DNA of 64,000 nucleotides from Nitrobacter hamburgensis X14 (GCF_000013885.1 NC_007964.1:2900001-2964000); one strand, 5' to 3'; numbered from the stretch's first letter, positions 7,893 through 16,336 are shown. The notes: generated by a model not told the origin, from the letters alone. Numbers and translations: made by a program.

Positions 7893-9155
7893 ATGACCGA
7901 CGCCAGTGTGGACGGATGGGTGTCACGAGCCCATCAGCCGAGGGGGTTTCCCGAGTTCGTCGCCCTCGTCGCTTGCATCATGGCGCTGAACCCGATCGCG
8001 ACCGACATGATGCTGCCGGCGATGCCGGACGTCGGCGCCGCCTACGCGATCGCCAATCCCAATCACGTCCAGGCCGTGATCTCGGTGTATCTGGCCGGCT
8101 TCGGCGCCGGCCAGTTCATCATGGGGCCGCTATCGGACCGCTTCGGCCGCCGCCCGATCCTGATCGGCGGAATGCTGGTCTACAGCGCCGCGGGCCTGCT
8201 GTCGGTGATCGCACCATCGTTTGAAATGATGCTGCTGGCGCGTTTGCTGCAGGGCATCGGAAGCTCGGCCGCCCGCGTCATCGCCACCTCGATCGTGCGC
8301 GACTGCTACGCCGGACGGCGGATGGCGAGCGTGATGTCGCTGGCGATGATGATCTTTATCTCAGTGCCCGTCCTTGCGCCGTCGCTCGGCCAGGCGATCC
8401 TGCTGTTCGCGGCGTGGCGCGGCATCTTCGTCGTGCTGACGGTCTACGGTCTGCTTGCGCTGCTGTGGTGCGCGATCCGGCTGCCGGAAACCCTTCCCGA
8501 GGCGGGACGCAAGCCGCTGACCGCCGCGAGCGTTTTCGACGCATTCCGCCAGACCGTGACCAACCGGCAGACCATCGGCTATGCGCTCGCCGCCGGCGGC
8601 ATCCAGAGCGTGCTGTTCGCCTACGTGTTCTGCTCGCAGCAGATCTTCACCGGGATCTACGGCCTCGGCGACTATTTTCCGCTCGCCTTCGCCGCAATCG
8701 CCGTCGGCATCGCCGCCGCGGGTTTCCTGAACTCGCGTATCGTCGGCCGGTTCGGCATGCGGGTGATTTCGCACGGCGCACTGACGGGATCGGTGGTGAT
8801 CGCGGCACTGACGCTGCTCGCGGCGTGGCAGGGGTGGCTATCGTTTCCGGTGTATATGGTACTGGCGATCGGCACCATGTTCGCGTTCGGGCTGATGTTC
8901 TCGAATTTTACCGCGCTCGCGATGGAGCCGCAGGGCCACATCGCCGGAACCGCCTCGTCGCTGTTCGGCTCGATCACCACGCTGATCGGCAGCGGCGTCG
9001 GCGCGCTGATCGGGCAGGACTTCAACGGCACCATGCTGCCGTTCGCGACCGGCGCTTTCCTTTGCACGCTGGCCTCGCTTGCCATCGTGATCGCCGTCGA
9101 GCGCGGGCGGCTGTTCGTGTCGCATAATCCTGTGGTCCAGACGCCGCCGCGTTAA
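7893..9155 (+). CDS. Bcr/CflA family multidrug exporter (MFS)
   Basis: Inner-membrane drug:proton antiporter of 420 residues with twelve predicted helices. Helix 1 contains the DMMLPAMP motif characteristic of Bcr/CflA proteins, and the loop between helices 2 and 3 has GPLSDRFGRRPIL, the MFS signature. I chose the ATG at 7893 (MTDASVDG); an upstream in-frame ATG at 7785 would add 36 non-hydrophobic residues and overlap the pcp stop. Substrates cannot be told from sequence. Confidence 0.9.
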   Translation: MTDASVDGWVSRAHQPRGFPEFVALVACIMALNPIATDMMLPAMPDVGAAYAIANPNHVQAVISVYLAGFGAGQFIMGPLSDRFGRRPILIGGMLVYSAAGLLSVIAPSFEMMLLARLLQGIGSSAARVIATSIVRDCYAGRRMASVMSLAMMIFISVPVLAPSLGQAILLFAAWRGIFVVLTVYGLLALLWCAIRLPETLPEAGRKPLTAASVFDAFRQTVTNRQTIGYALAAGGIQSVLFAYVFCSQQIFTGIYGLGDYFPLAFAAIAVGIAAAGFLNSRIVGRFGMRVISHGALTGSVVIAALTLLAAWQGWLSFPVYMVLAIGTMFAFGLMFSNFTALAMEPQGHIAGTASSLFGSITTLIGSGVGALIGQDFNGTMLPFATGAFLCTLASLAIVIAVERGRLFVSHNPVVQTPPR

Positions 9156-9268
9156 CCCTGTCGCCAACAATCGCGCGCGTCCGTCGCCGCCCGCCCCGGC
9201 GTCACGCTGTTTCCGCGTTACATTCTGACGGGAAGCGTTTCGCTTCGCGCACTGGAACCGCGCAACCA

Positions 9269-10636
9269 ATGGATATCCGCCGCCGCCATATCCTCGGAGC
9301 TTCCGCCGCAGGCGTCGCCGGCGCCCTGGCGATGCCATCAGGCGCCGCCCGCGCAGCCCCGCTGACATCGACGCTCGGGCGCGACGCCACCCATTACGGG
9401 GTGCGGCCGAATTCACCCGACGACCAGACCCGCGCGCTGCAACGGGCGATCGACGAGGCCGCCCGCGCCAACGCTCCGCTTGCGCTGCCGCCCGGCGTCT
9501 ACCGCACCGGAGCGCTGCAACTCACCAAGGGTTCGCAACTCATCGGCGTGCGCGGCGCGACCACGCTGATGTTCAGCGGCGGCGCCTCGCTCTTGTCGAC
9601 TGAGGGCGCCGACCACATCGGCCTCAGCAACCTTACGCTTGACGGCGGCGGCATCCCCCTGCCCGAGCGGCGCGGCCTCATCCATTGCCGTGGCGGGCGC
9701 GATGTCCGGATTCTCGATTGCGAAATCACCGGAAGCGGCCGCGACGGCATCCGGCTCGAAAATGTCGCGGGCGAGATCAGCGGCAACGTCATCGTGCAAA
9801 CCGCGAGCACCGCCATTGTCTCGTTCGACGCGCTCGGGCTGACGGTCGCGCGCAACACCATTCTGGACGCCAGCGACAACGGCATCGAGATCCTGCGCAC
9901 CGCCATCGGCGACGACGGCTCGATCGTCACCGGCAACCGCATCGAACATATCAAAGCCGGCCCTGGCGGCTCCGGCCAGTACGGCAACGCCATCAACGCG
10001 TTTCGTGCCGGCAATGTCATCATCAGCGGCAACCGCATCAGCGATTGCGATTACTCCGCCGTGCGCGGCAACTCGGCGTCGAACATCCAGATCACCGGCA
10101 ACAGCGTCAGCGGCGTGCGCGAAGTGGCGCTGTATTCCGAATTCGCCTTCGAGGGCGCGGTGATCGCCAACAACACCGTGGACGGCGCGGCGGTCGGCGT
10201 CTCCGTCTGCAACTTCAACGAGGGCGGCCGGATCGCCGTCGTGCAGGGCAACATCATCCGCAACCTGTTGCCGAAGCGTCCGATCGGCACCGCACCAGAC
10301 GACGACGCCGGTATCGGCATCTATGTCGAGGCCGATACAGCCGTTACCGGCAACGTCATCGAGAACGCGCCGTCGTTCGGCATGATCGCGGGCTGGGGCA
10401 AGTATCTGCGCGATGTCGCGATCACAGGCAACGTGATCCGCAAAAGCTTCATCGGCATCGGCGTCTCGGTGGTGGACGGCGCGGGCACGGCGCTGGTCAA
10501 TACCAACGTGATTTCGGATACGCCGCGCGGCGCGGTGGTCGGGCTCGACCACGCCAAGCCTGTGACGCCGGACCTCGCAGCCCATGGCGCTGCGAAATAC
10601 GCGCAGGTCGCGATCGGCGCCAACGCGGTGCGTTGA
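9269..10636 (+). CDS. Tat-exported parallel beta-helix repeat protein (TIGR03808-like)
   Basis: 455 residues. MDIRRRHILGASAAGVAGALAMPSG is a twin-arginine signal, followed by a pectate-lyase-like region with a YGVRPN...DDQTRALQRAID opening. Many short turns of the type G-N-x-I/V (ITGNVI, ISGNRI, VTGNRI) run through the rest of the protein, as expected for a right-handed parallel beta-helix. This matches the Tat-translocated repeat family I recall from Bradyrhizobium and relatives. A periplasmic carbohydrate-related role is possible but unproven. Confidence 0.8.
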   Translation: MDIRRRHILGASAAGVAGALAMPSGAARAAPLTSTLGRDATHYGVRPNSPDDQTRALQRAIDEAARANAPLALPPGVYRTGALQLTKGSQLIGVRGATTLMFSGGASLLSTEGADHIGLSNLTLDGGGIPLPERRGLIHCRGGRDVRILDCEITGSGRDGIRLENVAGEISGNVIVQTASTAIVSFDALGLTVARNTILDASDNGIEILRTAIGDDGSIVTGNRIEHIKAGPGGSGQYGNAINAFRAGNVIISGNRISDCDYSAVRGNSASNIQITGNSVSGVREVALYSEFAFEGAVIANNTVDGAAVGVSVCNFNEGGRIAVVQGNIIRNLLPKRPIGTAPDDDAGIGIYVEADTAVTGNVIENAPSFGMIAGWGKYLRDVAITGNVIRKSFIGIGVSVVDGAGTALVNTNVISDTPRGAVVGLDHAKPVTPDLAAHGAAKYAQVAIGANAVR

Positions 10637-10750
10637 AACGAACGCATGACTGATTGAGGTTGAAGCAATTCAGGTGACAACCGGGAAAACTGGATTGCTT
10701 TCTTGTCGGGGCCGGAAAGCCCATCACCCGGAGGACCGGGCCGCCCGTCA

Positions 10751-11821
10751 TCAGGATACGATTTCGTGCCAACCGATCCAGCCGGTGTAAAAGCCGACGC
10801 ACACGATCAGAGCCGCCGACACATAGGGCGCGCGATGGGCAAACCGCGTGAATCCGGACCAGTGACGCTCGACGTGACGGATGCCAAGCGCGGCCACCAC
10901 GCCGGCCGACACCATGGTGGCCGCGAGGCCGATACCGAAGCAAAGCACCAGCGCGAATCCGAGGCTGAACTGCTTGAGTTGAATACAGAGCAGCAAGACC
11001 GTGATCGCCGCCGGGCACGGGATCAAGCCGCCGGTCAGGCCGAAGAGAACGATCTGTGCGGTCGTGACCGTGCGTCCCGCGAAGCGCTTACGGATGTCGG
11101 CTGCATGGGCACGCGCGTGTGCGTCGTCCTCCTCTCCAAGATCCATGTGCGCGTGGTCATGCTCCTCGAAGACCAGTTCGGCCGTGTTCCCGCCGACCAT
11201 CACATGAGCCTTGAACGCATGGGGCTCCGGAATTTCATCGACGCTTTCCAGATAGTCTCGCTCGCCGACGAACCGGAAGGATTGCCTTGAACCATCCGAC
11301 CGGATCGTCGTCACTGCGACTTCGGCGACGGCGGGAACGGCAGCGTTCTCGCTTCGAATTCGCCAGCGCGGCGGTACGCCGTCCTCGAAGATTTCGAGCG
11401 ACAGCAGATTTCCGTCCAACTCGACTTGTTGCGCGTGGGCGTGGGCATGATCGTGATCGTGATCGTGTTCCAGATTCTGCTCGCGCCGGGTGCGCCAGAC
11501 CATCCACGCCGCGATGCCGAGGATGATGACGGCGGATGCCACTTGCAGATAGGCCTCGCTATGCCCTCCAGACCATTGCTGGCCGAAGTGGAGTCCGGCG
11601 AGAGCGACGACCCAGACGATTGCCGTGTGCGAGGCCGCGGCCGACAGCCCCAGCAGGACCGCCTGCGGGACACTACCCCGTATGGCGATGATGAACGCCG
11701 CCATCATGGTCTTGGAATGCCCGGGCTCCAGTCCGTGGAGTGCGCCAAGCAGGATTGCGCTGGGTGCGAACAGCCATGCGTGCGTGCTGCTCTGTTGCAG
11801 CAATTGAGCCAGATCGGTCAT
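10751..11821 (-). CDS. rcnA: Nickel/cobalt efflux permease RcnA
   Basis: Polytopic inner-membrane exporter of Ni2+ and Co2+, 356 residues. Helix 1 is followed by LGALHGLEPGHSKTMM, the NiCoT/RcnA metal motif; a His/Asp cluster (residues 118-129) and a second acidic His cluster near residue 215 form cytoplasmic metal-binding loops, with a small soluble domain between them. The gene starts five bases after rcnR on the same strand, so the two form an operon controlled by the operator upstream of rcnR. Confidence 0.92.
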   Translation of the reverse strand: MTDLAQLLQQSSTHAWLFAPSAILLGALHGLEPGHSKTMMAAFIIAIRGSVPQAVLLGLSAAASHTAIVWVVALAGLHFGQQWSGGHSEAYLQVASAVIILGIAAWMVWRTRREQNLEHDHDHDHAHAHAQQVELDGNLLSLEIFEDGVPPRWRIRSENAAVPAVAEVAVTTIRSDGSRQSFRFVGERDYLESVDEIPEPHAFKAHVMVGGNTAELVFEEHDHAHMDLGEEDDAHARAHAADIRKRFAGRTVTTAQIVLFGLTGGLIPCPAAITVLLLCIQLKQFSLGFALVLCFGIGLAATMVSAGVVAALGIRHVERHWSGFTRFAHRAPYVSAALIVCVGFYTGWIGWHEIVS

Positions 11822-11826
11822 TCAGT

Positions 11827-12105
11827 TCACTTCAGATACGTTCGAACGACGTCGATGAGGTCTGCGGCGCCCTTCGCCTTCTCGGGGTCTTTTTCCTGGG
11901 CCGGGTTCACGACGTGATGGCGGATATGATCCTCGATCAGTTCCGAGGTCAGGCCGCTGACGGCGCCTCGAACCGAAGCCACCAGCATCAGAACATCCGC
12001 GCACCCGATCTCGGATTCAAGGGCACGCTCGACCGCCTCCAACTGCCCCTTGATGCGACGGACCCTGCTGATGAGCTTCGACTTCTCTTTGATCGTATGC
12101 GACAT
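11827..12105 (-). CDS. rcnR: Metal-sensing repressor RcnR (CsoR/FrmR family)
   Basis: 92-residue all-helical repressor that releases DNA on binding Ni or Co. All four known RcnR ligand positions are present: His3 (MSH), Cys35 (EIGC), His60 and His64 (EDHIRHH), which argues for metal rather than formaldehyde sensing. I set the start at 12105 because that ATG begins the conserved MSHTI; an open frame extends 51 codons upstream but would cover the operator. It precedes rcnA. Confidence 0.93.
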   Translation of the reverse strand: MSHTIKEKSKLISRVRRIKGQLEAVERALESEIGCADVLMLVASVRGAVSGLTSELIEDHIRHHVVNPAQEKDPEKAKGAADLIDVVRTYLK

Positions 12106-12114
12106 GCCAATAGC

Positions 12115-12131
12115 ATAGGGGGATACCCTAT
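12115..12131. promoter_or_regulatory. Probable RcnR operator
   Basis: ATAGGG-GGATA-CCCTAT, an inverted repeat containing a G-tract, ends 10 bases before the rcnR start codon. CsoR/RcnR repressors recognise G/C tracts flanked by AT-rich inverted repeats, and the location fits autoregulation of rcnR-rcnA. Confidence 0.7.
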
Positions 12132-12315
12132 ATTGGTCAACGGCGATCGTCAGCAACCGATGGGCGAAGCGGGATGCCGCGGCTGCAACCGGCCCCGACT
12201 TCGAGTCGATCGGGATTGCCTCGCTCAGCGCAAAATCGGCGATGCCAATTCGTCGCAAACTCGCGACGACGATTTAATTGATGAATAACTCGAACGCACC
12301 GGGCGGACGCCGCCG

Positions 12316-12843
12316 CTACAGCGCGTTACACTTCAGCATCGGATAGCGTTCCTGGAACGGGTGTGGGTCGGGCACGATCCCGGTTGCCAATCCGGCGCCC
12401 GATGCGGTTTCCCCGTCGGCCGGCGCATCATCGTTCGCCTCGACCAGCGTATCCTCCGGCGATGACACGATCGACGTCAGCGCGGCATGTACGGCCGCGG
12501 TGCCCAGCATCCGGGCCGGCGATTGCCCGGCCTCGTCCTGCATCTCCTGCGTCGCGGGAGAGGCTTCCGCGGGCTGATCAAGCCATGACCAGTCGATCGC
12601 CGGATCGTCCGGCGTCGTCTCGCGCCGCGCCAGCACGCGCCAGGTTTCGACAGCGGTCTTCGCCTCACGGAGGTTTTCCATGAAGGCGTGCTCGGAATGG
12701 TAGCGTCGCCAGCGGCCGCTTTCATACATCTCGATCAGATGATCGAGCCGCTGTTCGGCGATGCCGCGCCAGCGGTCGAGGATGTCCTGAGCGTGGTCCT
12801 GAACATGCTTTCGGGCGTACCCGGCGTCGTATCGTTGGGTCAT
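12316..12843 (-). CDS. TIGR03809-like conserved hypothetical protein
   Basis: 175 residues starting at the ATG 12843 (MTQRYDAGYARK). The core (RWRGIAEQRLDHLIEMYESGRWRRYHSE, then EAKTAVETWR) matches a family I recall only from Bradyrhizobium-type bacteria. The C-terminal 70 residues are acidic and low-complexity. An open frame continues another 141 codons upstream but has shadow-like Arg/Ser-rich composition. No function is known. It borders the left end of the decayed prophage. Confidence 0.7.
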   Translation of the reverse strand: MTQRYDAGYARKHVQDHAQDILDRWRGIAEQRLDHLIEMYESGRWRRYHSEHAFMENLREAKTAVETWRVLARRETTPDDPAIDWSWLDQPAEASPATQEMQDEAGQSPARMLGTAAVHAALTSIVSSPEDTLVEANDDAPADGETASGAGLATGIVPDPHPFQERYPMLKCNAL

Positions 12844-13027
12844 GGGACAGTCCGCAGGAAGGAGAACGGACGCAGACGCAACGAACGAATCACGCAGTGT
12901 TGCTGGATATTCTGGGGGAAACTTCGGCGAAGTCCAACACTTTGTGGCACGAGTATGACGTTGCCCGTAGGGCATTCCACTGATGAGGTTATCCGGACGA
13001 TTCACAATCGGGATGGGATCGCTGAAT

Positions 13028-13056
13028 ATGAAAAGACCCGCTGGGGGGACAACCGG
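13028..13056 (+). repeat. Left copy of direct repeat bounding the prophage remnant
   Basis: ATGAAAAGACCCGC followed by a G-run and GACAACCGG; 18261-18290 has the same sequence apart from CC in place of one T. The right copy is part of a perfect terminator hairpin; here the right arm is missing and the sequence runs straight into a gene fragment. Confidence 0.6.
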
Positions 13057-13061
13057 TTCCA

Positions 13062-13346
13062 TGCCGGAAAAAGCGGCTGATTGCGGACGCGCTTGAAACA
13101 GACGGCGAGGTCTGCGCGATCGGCGCAGCCGGCAAGGCCCGCGGCATCGACATGAGCCTACTCGAACCTGAGGACGGTGACGGCGTAGCTGCCGCCTTCG
13201 ACATCTCTCGGGCCCTAGCGCTCGAAATTGTCTACATGAATGACGAGGCGTTTGACAGAGAAACACCGGAAGAGCGCTTTCTGAAAATGCGAGAATGGAT
13301 AGCGGGGCGGATCCGTCCCTCCCCTCCCCGTGAAGGAGGACGGTGA
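13062..13346 (+). pseudogene. Phage-type hypothetical protein, 5' end missing
   Basis: An open frame reads RKKRLIADALETDGEVCAIG...MSLLEPEDGDG...IVYMNDE...RETPEERFLKMREWI, the body of a small protein common in rhizobial prophages. There is no plausible start before 13062; the frame emerges directly from the 13028-13056 repeat. An internal ATG at 13152 would give only 64 residues and cut the conserved N-terminus. I therefore read it as truncated. Confidence 0.55.
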
Positions 13347-13347
13347 G

Positions 13348-13742
13348 ATGGCGCGAAACATTTCCTTCGCTCTGACGACGCCGCGATTCATAGCGAGAAC
13401 CAAAACCGTCACGCGCCGCATGGGCTGGCGCACGCCGTCGCCGGTCAAGAGCTTTGCGGCGTCAAGAAAGGCATGGGACTTCGCCCGGGCGAGAAGATCG
13501 AGCGCCTTGGCATGATCCGTCTGGTCAAAGTCACCACCGAGCCGCCGCGCCGGCTGACCGACGACCTTGATTACGGTTTTGCGGAGACAGAGCGCGAAGG
13601 ATTCCCTTACGGTCATCCGCTTCATTCCCCGACCGAGTTCGTCAAGTTCTTCTGCAACTCGCACAAGGACTGCACGCCAGACACCGTGATCACTCGGCTT
13701 GAATACGAGTTCGCCGCTGACACCGCCTCCGGTTCGGGCTAG
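13348..13742 (+). pseudogene. ASCH-like phage protein, frameshifted
   Basis: The gene starts at ATG 13348 behind AAGGAGGA. It reads MARNISFALTTP...TKTVTRRMGWR in one frame to about 13435, then continues in another as ELCGVKKGMGLRPGEKIERLGMIRL...CTPDTVITRLEYEF to the TAG at 13740. Together they make one ~130-residue protein resembling phage-encoded ASCH-domain proteins. A single-base indel near 13430-13440 separates the halves; a sequencing error is possible. Confidence 0.6.
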
Positions 13743-13798
13743 GATGGAGAGGCGGTTCCGGCCTTGGTATCCCGTCCGGCCACTCCTAGATTTGGGCG

Positions 13799-14092
13799 AT
13801 GGACCTCCTGCTCCGCAAGACCGTCATAGGCGGCGACACGCTTCAGAACGACTACTGCGTGATCCATGAGGGCCGCAGCGCCGGCAGGATCAGGCTTGCC
13901 GATGTGAGATCATGGCAGGGCCCCGTCTGGACGTGGAACGTCAACCCGCCTCTCCCGATCCCGTCATGGTGCAACGGCTCGACCGATAGTCTGGAAGCCG
14001 CTAAGGACGAGTTCAAGGCCGCGTGGGAGCGGTTCTACGCGAGCCTGACGCCAGAGCACAAAATCCTGGCACCGCACAGAGGACCTCGCTAA
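13799..14092 (+). CDS. Conserved hypothetical protein of rhizobial prophages
   Basis: 97 residues: MDLLLRKTVIGGDTLQNDYCVIHEG, then IRLADVRSWQGPVWTWNVNPPLPIP and EAAKDEFKAAWERFYASLTP. It resembles small proteins that I recall next to phage or mobile genes in Bradyrhizobium. The frame is intact. No catalytic motif is seen. Confidence 0.6.
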   Translation: MDLLLRKTVIGGDTLQNDYCVIHEGRSAGRIRLADVRSWQGPVWTWNVNPPLPIPSWCNGSTDSLEAAKDEFKAAWERFYASLTPEHKILAPHRGPR

Positions 14093-14128
14093 GGCGAATG
14101 CGCCATGGCTGGGAAAGTAGATTGGCTA

Positions 14129-14153
14129 GGAACGGTAACAGCCCGGTGAGGTT
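14129..14153 (+). promoter_or_regulatory. EcfG-like promoter candidate
   Basis: GGAAC-N16-GGTT upstream of the small membrane protein gene. It fits the general-stress sigma factor consensus GGAAC-N16/17-cGTT in all but the first base of the -10. It lies so close to the ATG at 14171 that the ATG at 14183 would be the better start for a transcript from here. Confidence 0.3.
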
Positions 14154-14170
14154 GTTGTTCCTAAACAGGC

Positions 14171-14359
14171 ATGGAGCATAGCATGGTAGTTACCAGAAAA
14201 ATGGCCAGTATAACTCGCGTTTACATCGGCTGGGCTATCGGCGGCGCAATCCTCGTGATGCTGCTCAGTCTTTCCGTTTTCTACACTGGGCGCGGCACGC
14301 ATCCGAAGTCAGTCGATAATGCGCCGAGCGCCGTAACACAGCCTCAACCGCAAAAATGA
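14171..14359 (+). CDS. Small single-pass membrane protein
   Basis: Up to 62 residues with one hydrophobic helix (YIGWAIGGAILVMLLSLSVFY) and a polar Pro/Gln-rich tail facing out. ATG codons at 14171 and 14183 are both possible. It is the last plus-strand gene before minus-strand phage genes. Function unknown. Confidence 0.45.
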   Translation: MEHSMVVTRKMASITRVYIGWAIGGAILVMLLSLSVFYTGRGTHPKSVDNAPSAVTQPQPQK

Positions 14360-14423
14360 GCTTCTAAGCAAGCTCGCGGAGGATTACCGGATTCCGTCCG
14401 GCGCGGATTACTTACCCCGCGCC

Positions 14424-14618
14424 TTATCTCCGCCCGCTCAACGGCACAGTCCGCCACCTCATGACCGGATCGGAGCAGCCGACCATTTTCCCGGCGTCGG
14501 GGAAATGGTGCCTGCCGATCACTTTGTTGACGTCAACAAGCTGATGCTTCGGCCTTGCATCGGCATTCGACGCGAACAAGACAGCGCAAAGCGCCGCCAG
14601 AAGGACGGTTGGTCGCAT
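14424..14618 (-). CDS. Small secreted protein beside a holin-like gene (prophage remnant)
   Basis: 64 residues with a clear signal peptide (MRPTVLLAALCAVLFASNADA). It starts 18 bases after the holin-like gene on the same strand. A short exported protein directly after a small membrane protein recalls lysis-cassette spanins, but no lipobox is present, so that role is only a guess. Confidence 0.4.
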   Translation of the reverse strand: MRPTVLLAALCAVLFASNADARPKHQLVDVNKVIGRHHFPDAGKMVGCSDPVMRWRTVPLSGRR

Positions 14619-14636
14619 ATCGTCTCCGGGTTTGAG

Positions 14637-14942
14637 TTAGCGAAGGAACTCGTTGCGCATCAGTTCAAGCGCGGTCTTGCAGGCCAGCAGCGCGTCCCTG
14701 CACTCGCGAAGCAGATCGTTGGCCCGGCGGCTTTCTTCCGCCAGATCATGGACCGCCGCCATCATGTCGTGCAGTGGCCCCATCATGAGCCATGGCGGGA
14801 CAGGTTCACGCGGTGCAGCCTTGTCCTTGCTGGCGCGAAAGATCAGGCAGACGCCGCCCAGCAGGATCAGCACCGCGACGGCTGACTGTATGATCGGAAA
14901 CTGCCCGAGAGCGCCGAACGCCTTGTCAGATACTCCGTCCAT
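14637..14942 (-). CDS. Phage membrane protein, holin- or Rz-like
   Basis: 101 residues: one transmembrane helix (IIQSAVAVLILLGGVCLIFRA, about residues 17-37) followed by a charged helical region (HDMMAAVHDLAEESRRANDLLRECRDALLACKTALELMRNE) likely to form a coiled coil. Similar proteins occur in rhizobial prophages near lysis genes. Upstream on the same strand, a 29-codon open frame (14938 to about 15025) may be the tail of another small membrane protein. Confidence 0.5.
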   Translation of the reverse strand: MDGVSDKAFGALGQFPIIQSAVAVLILLGGVCLIFRASKDKAAPREPVPPWLMMGPLHDMMAAVHDLAEESRRANDLLRECRDALLACKTALELMRNEFLR

Positions 14943-15022
14943 GACGGTCCCTCATCGCAAGCGCACGGTAGATCGAGACCAGTTCGATCCCTGTAAAGAC
15001 AAAATAGACCGGCACATTGAGC

Positions 15023-15214
15023 GACGACAGTCGCGGGCCGGATGACACCGCGTGCCTTGCACCGCTCGCACAATGGCTGCGCTTTCAACTGTGCAGCGCG
15101 CAACGCCCGCCATCGTGAAGTGGAATACCAAGCTCGCCGCGGTCGCTCTACCCTGCGTCTGGCGTCGTACTCCCGGTTACAGATGCGTCGATCTAGAGGC
15201 TTAGGCATCAGCAT
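15023..15214 (-). pseudogene. HNH endonuclease, 5' fragment only
   Basis: REYDARR...WYSTSRWRALRAAQLKAQPLCERCKARGVIRPATVV is the N-terminal half of phage-type HNH nucleases, including the CxxC zinc pair. The sequence diverges immediately after ATVV, where the catalytic D/N-H should follow, so the nuclease core is absent. In intact phages this gene lies before terminase genes, none of which are here. Confidence 0.6.
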
Positions 15215-15216
15215 TA

Positions 15217-15254
15217 TTACAGATCGGCCACTCTACCTGTTGAGCCATTCGGAC
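15217..15254 (-). pseudogene. tRNA-like 5' half
   Basis: Read on the minus strand: a 7-base acceptor strand, T8, a D-arm (GCTC-loop with GG-GAGT), then GCCGA and an anticodon-type loop TCTGTAA. The expected 3' anticodon strand (TCGGC), T-arm and acceptor complement are absent; the HNH fragment begins at once. It looks like a phage or host tRNA cut in half. Anticodon identity (Thr- or Tyr-like) is uncertain. Confidence 0.4.
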
Positions 15255-15284
15255 CATTTACGATTTCTTTTGCTGCGGCGAGGT

Positions 15285-15310
15285 GGAACCGAAGCAAGCC
15301 AAGACGGTTT
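15285..15310 (+). promoter_or_regulatory. EcfG-like promoter candidate before the GlsB-like gene
   Basis: GGAAC-N16-GGTTT ends 56 bases before the ATG of the GlsB/YeaQ-like gene. Genes of that family are often part of general-stress regulons in alphaproteobacteria. Confidence 0.45.
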
Positions 15311-15366
15311 CCAGAATCCCGCTGCCACTGCGGCACCTACAACTTTAACAAGCGGAGATTGCGGAA

Positions 15367-15618
15367 ATGAATGACGCGAGTATTGGCTGGATCGCAGCCA
15401 TTATAATTGGCGGCTTGGCCGGTTGGATCGCTTCTACCTTCATGAAGAGTGATACAGGCATCCTTATGAATGTCCTTCTCGGCATCGTTGGCGCTGCAAT
15501 CGCCAGCGGCTTGTTCGGCTTGGTCGGCGTCTCGTTTGCCGGATGGCTTGGCTATCTCATTGCCGGTTTTGTCGGAGCTTGCATCCTTATTTGGGGTGCA
15601 AGAGCCATTCGTGCTTAG
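15367..15618 (+). CDS. GlsB/YeaQ/YmgE-like small membrane protein
   Basis: 83 residues, three hydrophobic segments, with the family's IIGGLAGWIAS, NVLLGIVGAAIAS and YLIAGFVGACILIW blocks (transglycosylase-associated protein family). It is an intact plus-strand gene inside otherwise minus-strand phage debris, so it is probably a host stress gene or cargo. Function is undefined; expression in related bacteria is usually stress-linked. Confidence 0.85.
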   Translation: MNDASIGWIAAIIIGGLAGWIASTFMKSDTGILMNVLLGIVGAAIASGLFGLVGVSFAGWLGYLIAGFVGACILIWGARAIRA

Positions 15619-15620
15619 CA

Positions 15621-15813
15621 TTAAGCAATGTTTCCGCCGCGCGTGACCATTTCGTAGGACAGCCGGCGGGCATTGCGCCCTGCCCGGATCACCGACCGCC
15701 TTGACGATCGTCTTGCGCGGCAACCCGGTCTGGCGCGTCAGATTGCGAATAACCTGCGTCTTGGCCCGATCACCAACCTGGTCGCGCCGATATCTCCTTG
15801 CTGGATAACCCAA
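15621..15813 (-). pseudogene. Phage minor tail protein fragment, frameshifted
   Basis: In one frame the minus strand reads RAKTQVIRNLTRQTGLPRKTIVKAV; in another it ends RLSYEMVTRGGNI followed by TAA at 15621-15623. Both pieces match the C-terminal part of prophage minor tail protein Z as I know it. The N-terminal portion is missing and there is a frameshift near 15690. Confidence 0.5.
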
Positions 15814-15936
15814 GCAAAAGAAGGCCGAATACGGCCCGCTGCTTCTCGGTCAGTTTTCCCATCTGCATGTCTCGTATCCCCTTCAATTCTTGAAATGCGC
15901 TGACGAAGCCCGGATACGCTGGGCTAGATCCGCTTC

Positions 15937-16332
15937 TCACGACGATAGAAACTCATCGATCGCCTTTGACCCAAGTCGGGCGAGCCGCTTCCTCACCAAA
16001 ACGATATGAGCGCAATTCCTGCACCGATCTTCAGTATTCTCAGGGTTTTGGATGGCCTTCGCACTTCGATGCTCGTAATCCCCGCATGCACAGCGAACGA
16101 CCCATCTCTTGCTGAGATTTGCCCGACGACTGTGAACCGGCCAAACTTTGCCCCAGGCAAGTGACCGCACGTCACCATACTCGCAGCCGGAATAGGCCGC
16201 GTCGGCGGCGGCGAGTCGGCATGGAAGTGGCCGGCGTACTCAATCGTCGGATTTTATACCTCGCCTCGCGAGGTCACGCGGGCCGCGGTCGCATCTTGCG
16301 GCACACTAGCTGCAATACGATCGAAAATGTCT
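15937..16332 (-). pseudogene. Cys-rich phage protein, nonsense plus frameshift
   Basis: Read from 16332: SDIFDRIAASVPQDATAARVTSRGEV, an in-frame TAA, then NPTIEYAGHFHAD...VTCGHLPGAKFGRFTVVGQIS, then in another frame KRWVVRCACGDYEHRSAKAI...RCRNCAHIV. The C-x-C and C-x2-C pairs suggest a small zinc-ribbon protein of a type common in rhizobial prophages. The in-frame stop after GEV and the shift after GQIS both interrupt it. Confidence 0.6.
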
Positions 16333-16336
16333 GAAC

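Noticed and set aside
12688..13080. Plus-strand open frame crossing the left prophage repeat
   Set aside because: Runs antisense through the TIGR03809-like gene and then through the repeat; no conserved domain.
14938..15025. 29-codon minus-strand open frame before the holin-like gene
   Set aside because: Hydrophobic and possibly a real remnant, but no ribosome site and it begins at the HNH deletion point; mentioned only with the neighbouring gene.
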